From: Blasia pusilla
Lineage: Eukaryota > Marchantiophyta > Marchantiopsida > Blasiales
Length of the DNA stretch: 64,000 bases
Direction: 5' to 3'
Assembly (NCBI GenBank): GCA_050084515.1
Contig: CM114275.1
Span: 16,802,001 to 16,866,000 of the forward strand
Position numbers and translations under genes: made by a program
The notes under the pieces: model-generated
What the model saw: the letters and a program-made list of their open reading frames with translations, nothing else
Database searches by the model: none
What the model was told of the DNA's origin: nothing
In this document: positions 1 through 12,100 of the stretch, piece after piece
Layout: each line of letters begins with the position of its first letter
Numbering within the stretch: position 1 is the first letter of the stretch

Positions 1-984
1 ACTAGTTTCTCGATAGATCGGTATCTTCTTGATATAGTTTCTTGATAGATCCTAGATCTTGATAGATCGGACTCAAGTTCTTATCGACCACAATTTTTGA
101 ACAACCACCATTCCAGGTTTGTGTGTTCATGTCCAGTGAGCTGCCTATGGCGCTTAGGCTTCCTTGGGGACCACCCGTTTGCTACACTTTGGTGTGGTTG
201 TCGAGGGAAGGTGTCTTAAGCCAATGAAGGAGTAGGCATCTTGGGGAGTCCAGAGACATTTGAGAAAGGGAAAAATTTTCATTCTGGTGATGATTTCCTT
301 TAGGATTCAGGGCTTTGAGAACCCACTTGCTGCCTTGCATGTGAATGGAGACTAAAGTTTGGCTCACGGTGATGCGTTTAAGGTGGGTGCATGGGGAATG
401 TGTTGTTGGAGTCAAGACATAATGCATATGCATTTCTTATGTCAAGATTTACAATCTGGAATTGCTTGTGGGCTTTAGGTATTCAAGGTGGGTCCATGGG
501 GAATTTGTCTTGGAGTCTAGATAGAGTGCATATGCATCTCACAATATTCACATTTTGCCATTCCTCAATTGGCCGAGGGTTTTGGGATGGGCAGTTGTGA
601 GGATTGACCCTCTCATTGTTTTCTAATGTGAATGTTGTGTGAAGGTAGGCTTGTGGAGGGAACTTCGAGGCGAGGAAGGGAAATTTGTGCTTTGACGAGA
701 ACTAGGAAGCCACACGAATGGCTTGAATGAATCTACATGGTGTTGGTAGCATTAGGACTTAGTGCAGGGTTCTCTTTTCTTGGATGTAAGAGAGAAGCCA
801 ACCACCAAGTCATTCATATGTAGGAAGGAGTCATTCGGATGTAGGGGTTATCATGGATACAAAATTGACTCTAAATGCCAATGTGATGTAAATATTTTTG
901 TCAGCAATACAACAACCCTGTAATACATGGAAGGTTGAGTTTTTTTGTGTTACTTATTTTGCATATTTTTTGTTATATAATAGG
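1..984. other. No gene seen; short repeats at the left edge
   Basis: The first 75 bases repeat a short unit around 'cttgatagatc'. The rest is AT-rich DNA with only short open frames that resemble nothing I recognise. It is probably transposon or intergenic debris next to the agtcat-rich repeat that follows. Confidence 0.5.
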
Positions 985-1420
985 ATTGTAAATGATATGG
1001 ACAAGTCATTTTCATGACTTATAGTCATTCTTTTGTGACTCGTCAAGTAATTATTTATTACTTAGAGTAGTCATTCAAAGTCATTCTTTATGACTCGTCG
1101 AGTCATTCTTTAAGACTTGTCGAGTCATTGTTTAGGACTCGTTCAGGCACTCTTAATGATTCGTCTAGTCACATTTTATGACTAGACGAGTCATTTTTTA
1201 TGACTCGTCTAGTTATTGTTTATCACTTCACCTAGTCATAAGCAATGACTAGGGGAAGTTGTATTAAGTGACTATGTTGAGTATCAAAAAAGAGACTCAG
1301 ATATGACTACCCTCGATTTCAATAACAACTTATACGACTAGGAGTAATTTTTATGACTATCGTCTGGTTAAATAATTACTGAGTCTCATAGCCCCGGTTT
1401 GAGTAACATCCAAAATTTTT
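985..1420. repeat. Array of agtcat/atgact motifs
   Basis: The hexamer agtcat and its reverse complement occur many times in both orientations, often as 'gactcgtcgagtcat' or 'tgactcgtctagt'. The same motif fills 34500-35262 and 51190-51990. At 34500-35262 it lies just downstream of an En/Spm-type coding segment and ends in TATAGTG, so I infer that these blocks are subterminal repeats of CACTA-like elements. At this site no transposase remnant is next to it. Confidence 0.5.
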
Positions 1421-1445
1421 TTGAGTCATCTAGAGGGGGGTTTTC

Positions 1446-3316
1446 TATTAGAGTATAGCTCGTCTGAGGGTGAGTGTTTGGCTGCGGTGTGGATTGTCGC
1501 ACATTACAGGTGATATTTATTCGGCAACCCTTTTATTATCATTATCGATTAAGTGGTTGATGGAGTCTGACAAGCTTACAGGGAAGCTTGCGAGGTGGGC
1601 TCTTTTGATGCAGGAGTATGACTTCCAGGTGGTGCATAGACCTGGGACGCTCAACGAGGATGTAGATGGTTTGAGCCGTAATCCATGCCCGAGTCAACGA
1701 GATGCGACTGAAGCTCATTGTCATGGTGAGAGTGATGAAGAGTTGGTGCCAGGATGGCACGCGTGAGCCTACTTGAGCTTGGTGACTATGGAGAGCTTGA
1801 TTGCTGAGACTTCGATGGCGAGGTCTGATGGAGAGTCCTTAGATCTAGAGGCTGATGAGAGGACAAAAGGTGGCCAAGATATTCACGATGATGGAGTGGT
1901 CTTGGAGTACATGCGTATTGGCAGCGTTGCAAGCACAATAGGTTTAGAGAGCAGGATCGGATCCTACAGCTAGACGGTTCCTGTGGGAAGGGACATATGT
2001 GTTGCGAGTGGGGAGGATGGTAGAGGGCGTGTAATGCCTCATCCTTCATAGAGAGCATGTTTGGTGCATCATGCCTACAAGGAGTTGGATCATTTTGAAG
2101 TGAAGCGGACACACAACTTGCTCCAGATACAATATTGGTGGCGAGGCATGCAGACTAACGTTCAACAATTTGTTGCCATGTGCATGGTGTGTGATCAAGT
2201 CTGAGCATCGTTCAATGCTCTGACTTCATAGTTGCATCCACTTCCGATCATGGGTTTAGATTATAGATGGAGTTTTGGATTTTGCAGGGCCTTTGCCTTT
2301 GATAGAGGGCCATAGTCGTTATGTGTTGGTGATGGTCGAGCACTTCTCGAAGTGGATAGAATTGGTTGCATTGCTTGACAAAGCGAGTGAGGGAGTAGCA
2401 TATGCCTTCTTAGATCGAGTGCTGAGTCATTACGGTGCACCAGCTGAGGTGTTGACACACTAGGGCACAGAGTTTTGCGGGGAGTTTCATGCCTTGTGTG
2501 ATCAGGCACAGATCGATCACCGTACCACTTCACGAGATCATCATGAGGCGGATGGACTAGCGGAGAGAGTTGTGTAGACGGTGAAGAGAGGATTAGGCAA
2601 GTATGGCTTGTAGAGAGGTCACCTAGGAGATTGGGACCTCCACTTGCCGTGGTTGGCGATGGGATACACATTCAGCAGGCAGGCATCCTTAACGTCTTTC
2701 TCATCGTACTTGCTGCTTTGTGGCCGAGAGCCAAATTTGCCTGCGGCCATTTACCGAGATGTTGGTGAGGGGTTGAACTTTGATGACCCTGATGTATGGA
2801 TGCGAGCATGTTCTCAAAGGGCTAAGGTCATTTTGGATAGTGATGCCCATGGCGTTTGAGAACTTGGCGATTGCGCAACATCGGGATACATTGAGGTATG
2901 CGACTATTTGGGGAGGTGCTTATCGATCTACTATCCGGAGGTTTCATCAGGGAAACTATGTCTACTTGAAGCAGACGATATCCACAACGTTGGATGTGAC
3001 TGTAGGGCGTACCATCTTGAGAGTGCGTAAGTTTTTGCCATACGTTGTTCTCTTATTGGAGGGACGCGATGGTATGGTTTGGAAGGACCATGTGTATAAC
3101 TGTGGGCCATGTCATCTCCCGAATATTGACGGTATAGTTGATCCAAGCTTAGCAATAGTTCCTATAGGCTTGCAGTGTATGTTGTGTGGTTCCACCTGTG
3201 GTGCAGCCACTATGCTAGTCTGTGATGGATGTTCGAGAGGATGGCATATGGCATGTCTGACGCCACCTCTCACTATGGTTCTTGAGGGACAATGGATGTG
3301 TCCCAGATGTACATAG
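1446..3316 (+). pseudogene. Gypsy pol remnant A: RNase H, integrase, C-terminal PHD finger
   Basis: A broken polyprotein of the main gypsy family. It begins abruptly inside RNase H (1446). It then runs through the 'KLARWALLMQEYDFQVVHRPG' type region, a linker, the integrase core (2270-2850) and the integrase C-terminal region (2830-3150). It ends with a PHD finger at about 3172-3316. The PHD shows CMLC, CDGC, GWH, AC and CPRC, a complete C4HC3 set. The integrase has stop codons at 2461, 2575 and 2611, and the second catalytic Asp position is replaced by His just before a stop. A frameshift at about 2830 separates the core from the C-terminal part. Other copies of the family start at 35717, 43860 and 53223, with a reverse copy at 15715. 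It is not functional. Confidence 0.85.
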
Positions 3317-3497
3317 GGTAGGTAGTTCTAGATTTTGACTTGTGTTTGTGACATGGATGACAAGAAGGCGACTAACGATGGGGCCACATGAGCACCGACC
3401 TTTTTGCTCTTAGCGTTCGAGAGATGTATATCATGGTAGGTAGGGATAGATGGCTATCTAGAGTTAGAGGGACCTAACCACCAACTAGGGGGGTGAT
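3317..3497 (+). other. 3' untranslated region and polypurine tract of gypsy copy A
   Basis: Between the PHD stop codon and the LTR is a conserved spacer, also present at 38719-38912 and 48231-48412. It ends with the G-run 'ctaggggggtgat', which fits a polypurine tract primer directly before an LTR that starts TGGAGATA. Confidence 0.6.
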
Positions 3498-4269
3498 TGG
3501 AGATATTTTGGTACTTCTTATCTGGTTGTTTGGATACCATGAGTTACCATGGGATCATGCGTGTTTGTATGTATGTTGTCGACGGTGATGTATGTTGTGT
3601 AGCGATATGCATGCGGACGACAGTTGTCACGAATTGTTAGGATAGATCAAAGAGATTTGGTAGAACTCCTTCGCGAGTAGAGGAGGACATGCTTAGGCGG
3701 TCGAGGATGACCTGATGGAGTGTTGGGAAACCTCAGAGAGCAGGTTTCCCCTTCGTTTCGGCTCATTTGGAGCCATATAGAGAAACTTACTATTTTGGGT
3801 AAGATTCAATATTTGGTAGAGTTGACTTTCCACTTTGGCAAGTGGCCCTTGATCCGCTACAGCAGGTCAAGAGCCAAGGAGGTGGTGACCTACGAGCATA
3901 GGTTATCAAGGAGAGAGCTTGGGAGAGGGAAGGGGATAGACCTCAAGGAAAGAGAGAGCTTCAGAGCTCATTCTCTCTTTGTTGAACCTCTTGGCACAAG
4001 GCCGCAGAGCTATGGTCCCTTACCTTATGAGTGTAACCCAAGCCTCTCATTAGGAGAGTGGGTTTGATTTGACATTGAGATATACATGTGAGAGTGCACA
4101 CATTTGAGAGCTATAGTGTTGAGAGAGATTGGATCTATTTTATTGGAGTTATTTTGGTAATTCTTGTCTCGTTGTTTGGATGCCATGAGTTAGCATGGGA
4201 TTGTCCGTGTTTGTGTGTATGTTTGTCGACAGCGATGTACATTGTATAGCGATATATATGCGCACGACA
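3498..4269 (+). mobile_element. Gypsy-family LTR A, with internal 0.125-kb direct repeats at both ends
   Basis: It starts TGGAGATATTTTGG after the polypurine tract and ends GCGCACGACA, so it has TG...CA ends. The first 125 bp (3498-3622) recur as the last 126 bp (4144-4269). The middle part, with 'gagagcaggtttccccttcg', is shared with 38913-39698 and 48413-48989. I read the whole block as a 0.77-kb LTR with duplicated ends. The alternative is a small TRIM-like element with 125-bp LTRs, but the G-rich polypurine tract lies before the first repeat and none lies before the second. No target-site duplication can be tested because the 5' part of this copy is missing. Confidence 0.6.
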
Positions 4270-4470
4270 ATGAAGAACCGAAGTTTGAGGTGGAGACCAT
4301 CTTGCGTTCGAGGCGTAGGGCCAGCAAGTATGAGTACTTGGTCAAGTGGAAGGGCTAACATGTGAAAGAAGCGACTTGGATTGCGAAGGCAGACCTGAAA
4401 CACACGCAAGAGGTGTTGCAAGATTTCAAACGGTGGCAAGGGAAGCACATGCGTCAGTACACGAAGTAGC
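4270..4470 (+). pseudogene. Chromodomain remnant of a chromovirus integrase
   Basis: In frame, the translation shows FEVETILRSRRASKYEYLVKW, then KG, a stop codon, and EATWIAKADL. This is the C-terminal chromodomain of a chromovirus-type gypsy integrase, with one nonsense codon right after the WKG motif. The product would have bound methylated histone tails and guided integration. It begins directly after the end of LTR A. About 0.6 kb downstream lies a polypurine tract and a TGTCGCGACC LTR start (5085), so I assign it to that second LTR family and not to the PHD family. The integrase upstream of it is absent. Confidence 0.75.
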
Positions 4471-5071
4471 TAGGGACTTGACTTGTGCCATAGGAAGCTT
4501 GGGCCAAAGGCCGTTGTAACTAGAACATGCTAGTGTTGCAATAAAGGAATGCATGAATTTGGAGATTTGATGCTTGTGTTATTTGCAATTTGTCTTTGGT
4601 AGTGCATGGCAATGAATGGTTCCTCATATGCTTAGGATGTAAGTCAAGAGGATAGACAAGGAGTATTTGAGGGGAGAGCTTGTATTCGGATAAGTACCTA
4701 GAACAAGACCAAGTGTTGAGTATATTTGGGCTCGTCCTAGCGTTGGCGGGGAAAATCACTCTATCTTGAGGCTTGGGGTGATCTTACTCGTGCGTCCATG
4801 AGTGAACTTAGTGACGCGCCTAAGTCGAATACAAGATGTTTACAAGTTGTGAGCAAGAGAAGTCTTAGGTAGCAACCTTAGTAAGCTTATTTGATAGGTT
4901 AGATCGGTTGGGAATCGGTCTAGGCTCATCGAAGAGAAGATGCTAAACGATGCTAAGTGTTGCAAGCGACAACCTAAGTATTAAGCCAAGAGTAATTGCG
5001 GGTCAAGGGGTCGGCTTTCCCAAAAATGACTTAACATCAAAAGGTTTGCGTTGATGAGGGCATCAACCTCT

Positions 5072-5118
5072 AAAGAGGGGTGAGTGTCGCGACCCTCCTA
5101 ACCAAACGAGCGCCAAGT
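5072..5118 (+). mobile_element. Polypurine tract and first bases of a TGTCGCG-type LTR
   Basis: The sequence 'aaagaggggtgag' is followed by TGTCGCGACCCTCC (LTR start at 5085). The first 34 bp match the LTR starts at 5389 (+) and at 55277 (-). After 5118 the match stops and a fragment of another element begins. Confidence 0.7.
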
Positions 5119-5280
5119 GATGATGAATTCCATTTTGAGAGATATACGTCTTCCTTGTTGGAGAAACTTGTAGAATTGGATCTATACATGATAGATGAAC
5201 TTCCAATGAGATTGCCTTCCATTGCACCAAAGCAACGCTTAGGGCAAGACGCTAACCTTATTTTTGAGAGGATAAGCTAA
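5119..5280 (+). pseudogene. Fragment related to ORF1 of the Mutator-like element
   Basis: The short open frame contains LDLYMIDELP and LGQDANLIFERIS. It aligns with the end of exon 1 of the forward gene of the large Mutator-like element (about 27165-27265, IHLYWIDEFP ... GQETDSIFER). Both stop matching near the exon-intron boundary. It lies inside a broken LTR, so it is a relic from recombination or capture, not a gene. Confidence 0.6.
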
Positions 5281-5388
5281 CATCAAAATCATCTTCTTGC
5301 TAAAAGAAATTGCACAAAATCAATGCTTACTACACTAGTTTACAAAGCATCATATGACTATTATTGAAATGGTAAGTTTCTCTATATG

Positions 5389-6390
5389 TGTCGCGATCCT
5401 CATAACCAAACGAACGCCAAGCGAAACATCCGAACTCTAGCGAGCTCACGCTAGTATGGTTTGTGCTTAGGATTTAGAGAAACACAAGTGTGAGACGTAA
5501 GCATGGCAAGTGTTTCAAGTGTTTCATGCGTTTATGGTCACGACTAAGGAAATCGGAACCAAAAGTGGAACCCAGACTTAAGGAAGAGGAGTCTTGGAAA
5601 GAGAGGCGACCAAGGAATGAGAATCGGACTTGGGGCGCGGCTAGTGTTTGGAGTTTTTTACGGTACTTTTGACTATAAATTTTAGTTCCAAGATGCGTTT
5701 GGGAAAAATAAGGTACCATTGGAAAGCTTATGAAAAGTTAATTCCAAGCACTAAAGATCTTGGAAAACCCTTAAGCAAAAGCCGAGATATGGGCCAAAAC
5801 CGATTGTATGGGGAGTTGGGTTGAGGGCCAAAAAGAGGGGCGTGGGTGCTATTTTCCAAAGGTGGGGGGACTCCGGAGATCCCCAAAAGTACTAGTAAAG
5901 GGGAAGGTCTCCAAGAGTGCTTGGGACTCGAACCCCACTTTGGGCACTTTGGGGCAACTCAAGGGCACGGAACGGATCGGGAGTTTGGCGTTGGGATTCA
6001 AAACCCAAACCCAGTCAAATAGAGTGGATTTCAGAGGTCCCTATTGGATTCCAACTCGCGACTCATATTGTTGAGTCTTGGTTGGGGACTCATGCGAGGT
6101 CCGTTGGACAGTTGGGACCGCTAGGCGTGCAAATGCCGCTTTAGGTGCTTGGACTAACCAGAAAGTCTGTCCCAAGTCTCGAAAGACTTGTTTGTGTTGG
6201 GAACCTAGGAAAGAGGGAAGGTTGAGCATGATGAGGTTCCGAGTTGAGGACTCGGTGGGTTGGAAGGCCACTTGACCCAAAGCCAACGTGCGTGCGTTTG
6301 GGTGTAGGTTGGGGATGAGAGCGTTTCCTACTAAACGTACGCTTCCCTAACACTAGGATTGACGTTCGAGGAGAGTAGGCACATAAAAAT
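5389..6390 (+). mobile_element. TGTCGCG-family LTR, forward copy
   Basis: It starts TGTCGCGATCCTCATAACC and follows the solo LTR at 54390-55277 (read on the other strand) from 'ctagcgagctcacgc' to 'ctaaacgtacgcttcc' and 'gttcgaggagagtagg'. The final CGCGACA seen in the solo LTR is not present; the sequence changes to 'cacataaaaata', as in the partial copy at 52012-52345. The open frames inside (5808-6144 and others) fall in LTR sequence and are not genes. Confidence 0.7.
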
Positions 6391-6419
6391 ATGGCTCCAA
6401 ATGCACCAAAATAAAGGTG

Positions 6420-7215
6420 AAACCTGCTCTCTCACGTTATGTGTGGCCTCAATAGGTCATCCTTGACCTCGTGAGGCTGTCCTCCACCATCCCTAAAGGT
6501 GCTCTGCTATAGACTTGTCGATCTATCCTAAAAGACATGACAATCCCCATAAGCATCTCGATGGTGACTCTAGTATACAAGGTACTAACTCCTTACCAAG
6601 TCCATAGATTGTCCTCTTACAAGATCAACTACTACTCTGGAGCTACTAGAGCTACTACAAATAACCCCAGAGCCCTATAGGCCCAAGTGGCTCCACACAA
6701 AGGATAAGAGGGTCAACCTCTCAAAGGTTGCCACTCCTCATTAAGGAAAGGCTGACCTACGCTCGTAGGTTACCCCTAAGAGCTGGGTATATATGACCTC
6801 TAAAACTAGAGAATTACAAGACCCCTCTAAGGTGTCGATACTATCTTGCCTTATGTCTCATCTATCATGACACGATCTTGGAGCCTTAGGGGGCTCAAGA
6901 GGAGTATGTCCCACGGGGAGGCTTGGAGAGGCTCATCTTTCCACAATTAAGCCTTCCAAGTATAGGCTAGGGTAGAGTGTTGTCGACGTGCTATAGACAT
7001 GGATTCCTTCGAGTTGAGGGTGGGTTTGGCTCAATTGCCATTTGGTATTTCTCGTAGAATGGTGTGTCTCCCATCCGATTTTCATTGTGTGGCCTCCGCG
7101 TGTGATGGAGTACATATGGATGTGATGTGTAGGCATTATGGATTATTTAGTGTATTTAGTGTATACGTGATATCAATGTATGTTGTGTAAGGATGTGTAT
7201 GCGCTGGACAAAGAT
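6420..7215. mobile_element. Rearranged pieces of the PHD-gypsy LTR
   Basis: The segment 6425-6550 is the reverse complement of the LTR middle ('gaggctgtcctc', 'gtcgatctatcctaaaagac'). The segment 6740-6860 ('acctacgctcgtaggt', 'caagacccctctaagg') matches the reverse LTR at 18720-18850. At 7165-7215 a forward copy of the LTR end motif ('tgtatgttgtgtaaggatgtgtatgcgc') appears. The two orientations show an inversion or two insertions. No coding sequence is visible. Confidence 0.55.
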
Positions 7216-8700
7216 CAGTAGGTCATATTTGGCTTCTATACATCTAGCTACACATAGCCTCTCTATTGAGATACACTATACGCTCTTGCTCGACTACAAG
7301 TATTGTGACATGAGGGATTGAACCAAAGGCACTAGATAGACTATGAGGTTGACGTTGGAGTTTTGATGCCAAGCCAAGTTCTCTTAGTCTTGTGTTAGAC
7401 CCTATCCTTGGAACTTAACCTATAACACATATATTGAGTTCTCATTAGAGACCTATTTGAGGTCTAAGTGCACTAGTGCTAGTTCAGGTCCTTAGACTTT
7501 AAGGAAGCTTGTCTCAAATCTTGAATGACTTGGTTGTGTTGGTTATGGGGTATAGAGAGTTAGATTGGTATCTCACCACATTTAGGATGATTGAGCTTGA
7601 GAGGTGGCCCAAGACCCAAACTCAAAAGACGCAAAGCTCATTGAGCCAAAATGTTATTAATATGAGTGTATTTGGATGTAGACCCATAATGAGAGTGTGA
7701 CTTGATTTTGCAACATAGAATTCATACCCTCAAGAAAGTAAGTGCAGGACATATGCTTTCCATTTTTCATGTGCTTTGAGTGATTGCCGCAAATTTGTTT
7801 TTCCCTCCGTAGCTTCTATCATGCCCTAAAAAGGATTATTCTTAGCTAAAGGGAAGTGTTTGCGGTAATGTTCATGGTGACTTCCATGGGCAGGTGGGTT
7901 CATTTTGGAGCTCTCATCCTAAAGGCCATCCCAATCACTTAGAGCGCGATCCCATGGACATGCCGAGGGGTCACCGCGACCTCCATTTTTGCATCCTAAA
8001 TAATCTACCGGTGGATAAGGCAACAAAAGACATCGGTCCCTACTAACTACCTCATAAACAAGTTGAGATCGCAAGGACTATTCATATGCTCAAGAGTTTT
8101 GGACCTATAGAAATTGGCGACCCTCTCCATGGTCGCCAATTCCTAGTATGCATGGGATCTGGCCTAAAAACAAAGATGCACTTCGATAAAAACGAGTGAT
8201 GGAAAACCCATCGGAAGTACAAAAGAGGGGGACTCAAAGAGTCAAAACCTGAAGGCCATAACACGACCAGAAAAGGAAGAAGGGGGCATTCCCCCCCTAA
8301 CGACGAAACTCACCAACAGCAGAGACAATATCAGCAACAACAAGAGAACTATGACTACAAGGGAGCCTAAAAGCTCCCCCGACTATGGTCGGCTAGGGAA
8401 GAATTCTCGCGCCTGGAACTCACTCCTCTACATGATGTGGTGTGAAATGAACCTCGACAGCCGGTGAACAGAGACGATGCATCGCAATCATAGTCTACTG
8501 CACACGTTAGTAGTAGATTGAAGTCAATGTTGATCGCTAACCAGACCATCCGACGGTGCGTGAAAGATTACCCCGCAACGCCGATCGGGTTAAGAACTGG
8601 CGAGAACTAGCGATCTTCCCACCGTTCAAAAAGCTCAAAATGCTCTCAACTGGAGCCGAAGTTGGCCCGTCGCTCTGGGTTAGCCCCGAGATAAATAGCC
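7216..8700. other. No gene seen
   Basis: There are only short frames without recognisable motifs. At about 8115-8165 a 'ggcgaccctctccatggtcgcc' segment followed by 'gcatgggatct' has a weak relative at 57795-57855, so both are likely relics of one low-copy repeat. Confidence 0.5.
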
Positions 8701-9120
8701 TCCAGTGGATGCAATGCAAGTGAGGGTGCTTTCGCCTGCCTCGTCTGCCGCGCCTTCGCAGTCGGAGAACAGTTCGAGGTGGTCGACGTACGACTAGAGG
8801 TGATTGTACGGGCGCGGTTGAGAGAGGACGGGGGAAGGATCGGTGACGAGAGCGGGCTGTGCAGGGCCGTGGGGAGGTGATTTTGATGGTCGAGGAGAGA
8901 GGACGAGAGGGAAGGTCTAGGGAGTGTAGGAGAAGAGAGGAGGTGCGGCAGACGGGTCGGGAAGAGGGATTCGGTGCTTGCCTCTGGAGCGTGTCGGTGT
9001 AGTCAACGCGTGGAGAGACAAAAAAGGAGGGACGGGAGACAAAACTTGGTATCCTCGGGAGTATTGAGAGAGTGAGTGGGAAGCATTGAGTGCAGATCTG
9101 GAAAGAACGGAACTGAAAGG
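8701..9120 (+). promoter_or_regulatory. Probable promoter and 5' leader of the TM9SF gene
   Basis: This is GC-rich, purine-rich, CpG-containing sequence ('gagagaggacgggggaagg') unlike the AT-rich repeats to the left, directly upstream of the start codon at 9121. 'gataaatag' at about 8691 is the only weak TATA-like site. The transcription start cannot be placed from sequence alone. Confidence 0.4.
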
Positions 9121-12100
9121 ATGCAGAGAATGACGGCTTTCTCGTTTCTGGTGGTCATGGTCTGCGTGGTGCTTGTTGCGGTGAGCGGAAGGGTGGAAGG
9201 AAGCGCCTCAGATCACAAGTACAAGGAAGGAGATGAGGTGCCTTTGTATGCCAATAAAGTTGGACCCTTCAACAATCCAAGGTTAGTCCTGCTCGTCAGG
9301 GTTCTTTTGTTTCTGCTTCTCATTATTGACGTCCGAGTTTATGCGAAGTGATCTTAGCGCCATTGCGAGGCTACTCCTCAGGTTGACTACGTCGTAGCTT
9401 CTGGATTATTCTTGAACACACTAGAGTACTTCAGAAATCATGGTGGTTCCGTTCATGGCTTTCTTGTCGAATCATCATGTGTCGATGATGAGGAAAGTGA
9501 GAGCAGCCTCACGAGGGGTTTCGTCTTTTAGACAGTAGTGCAAGTGCAGCCAGCCCATCGATCTACCTTTTGGAGAACTGTAGTTAAGTTCGCTTGGTCA
9601 TCGGGTCGCGCATCTAGGCAGACCTCTGTTAGAATCAATACCGAACATCAAAACGAAACAAAGACTAAGAAGTACTGGAGTTAAATAGTGAATGATCACT
9701 CGATGGTTCAAATCGAACACCCACAACACCCACTGGGGCCTCACAAGAAGTTCCCGGACACCCCTTACAGCACGCTACCGAGGTCTACTTTGTCACTGTG
9801 CTGTGAGAACACACCTATTATCTGGTCATGCGACATTTGCACTATACTATCCATTTCTTTCCCCTTAGATCTATTATTATTGGCTTGTCGACATGCCAAC
9901 AATGCCAAAAGTTTCGTTAACCTATCAACTTCAATTTCGTTTCGTCAATACACTAGCAGAGTGCTTCAACCTCTTACTGTTTTTTGAGTATGGAGCCGAG
10001 ATCACTACTTTTATGACGTGAGCGAGCATTCCTAGTAATGTTGCGCTGTACGAAGATATCCAGTCAATGTACTGATCTAGGGTTCGATCTATACTGGGTT
10101 TCTCAACGCGTAGCGCCCGCCCTGAAATGTGAATGATCGTTAGTCGCACCCAGCCTTGATTGTGCGGCACTGGTTCCTTGAGATATGATGATGTGACTTC
10201 GTCGAGGCTACGTGTGATTCTTAACTAGTAGATGAGGCTAATTCAGAAAGTGCAGAAGTTGATCTCGGATTCAAGCCCCAGAGGAAACTTGAAGTAGAGA
10301 GATGTCTTTATTGTAGTGCCCAGTGAATTGAAGACGGTGGAATCCTGACAGACGCCTTGAAGCCAGAGGAATTTGCTAGAAGATCGTTTTCCATGTCTGC
10401 CATAGAACAGCCGTTATCAGAAGAGGTAGATGTGAAGTACATTCTAGTGCAAAGCTGGGTCTTAAATTCGTTGATAGCATTTGCTTGCACTGTAAATTTG
10501 TGAAATGGCAGAATGAATATCGAAGTGTTCTGTTCTTATTACGAGATATGATAAGACTTGTGACGTGGTCAGAGTTGAACCACATAAATCTAGGCAGTCA
10601 TCATTGCTCCAACTTGTTCCCTCTACCTCGGTTATCACATCTAGTTTTTTCAATGCTGGAGCTAACACATGAATTATTTCTGTATGCAGTGAAACATATA
10701 GGTATTTTGATCTACCCTTCTGTACCCCAGGTATTTCCCCATCCACTCTAAAAAATTATCGGGAATTGAAGTCATGAGTCTATCCAGTTGGTCGCCCTAG
10801 TGTTAGCCTGTTCTTTAGACCATGTACACCAGGGGCTATTTGTGTTGACTTGGCTGCAGCAAAGATTTTCAGCCAGACATCTTACTCTCAACTTTCTCCT
10901 GTGGATTGTACTCATCTTCTCAGACTCATACGATGAGAAACGGGAGGATCTAGGGGAGGTGCTGAATGGCGATCGCATGGTACATGCCCGATACAAATTG
11001 AACTTTCGTAAGGATAAAGAGGCAGAGTCTCTTTGTGAGAAAGTCCTGAGGAAAGAGGATCTACAAAAATTCCGGATGGCTGTGAAAAATGACTACTATT
11101 TTCAGATGTATTATGATGACCTACCCATCTGGGGGTTTATTGGTAAAGTGAGGCAGGATAACAAGTATGCCCTTTTCACTCATGTACATTTTGATATCGC
11201 CTACAATGATGACAGAGTCATAGAAATCAATGTGTCCACTGATCCCAAGTTTGCTAAGGATATAACTGAGGATGAAGACCTGAAGGTTGAGTTTACATAT
11301 TCTGCAAAATGGAAAGCAGTGGAAACACCATTTGATCGAAGGATGGAGAAGTACTCAAAATATTCCTTTCTTCCCCAGCATTTGGAGATTCACTGGTTTT
11401 CCATTATCAACTCCTGCGTGACTGTGTTGCTGTTGACGGGTTTCCTTGCAACAATCCTTATGCGGGTGCTCAAGAATGACTTCATCAAGTGAGTTATCAC
11501 CTTTCATGAGACATGCTGATGAAAGTTGTTGCATTCTTTTTCCTAAAAATTTACAAGGGATCTATATCTAATAATCTCACTTGAATAAATACCCTTGAAA
11601 AACACTGGGCTTACAGATAAGGTGCAACCTGGACCCACTTCGTATGCTAAAACTTCTAGGCTCTTCCACAGGTATTCACGAGATGAAGAGCAACCTGATG
11701 ACCAAGAAGAAACTGGCTGGAAGTATATTCACGGGGACGTGTTCAGATATCCTGCCCACAAATCATTGTTTTGTGCTGTTCTTGGAACTGGCACTCAACT
11801 TTTAGCCTTGTGAGTAACACACATTTTTTGTTTGAATCTGGAGTTTGCTTCAAAAGGTTCGCTATGATTTCACTCCATCTCAAGTTCACACTATCTCACT
11901 GCATTCACTGTGTTTTTCCTTGTGTTAATTCAGATATGGATTTCAGTGCAACAGATTGTGGTGTATTGGAAATGTCAATGATGACTGATGTGGTGAGCGT
12001 GTGCAGAGCAATCTTCATCTTCATGCTTGCCTTAGTTGGCGTGTTTTACCCATACAACCGAGGTGCCCTCTACACAGCGCTTGTTGTGATCTATGCCTTG

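Noticed and set aside
5808-6353. Several overlapping frames of 60-90 codons
   Set aside because: All lie inside the TGTCGCG-family LTR and are not conserved as frames in the other LTR copies.
9076-9120. Earlier start for the TM9SF protein at 9076
   Set aside because: It is not an ATG, and the ATG at 9121 gives a normal signal peptide.
10788-10923. Extension of the TM9SF exon 3 frame upstream of 10924
   Set aside because: Family-typical sequence begins at the TTCTCAG acceptor and the phase with exon 2 is exact; the upstream part is intron.
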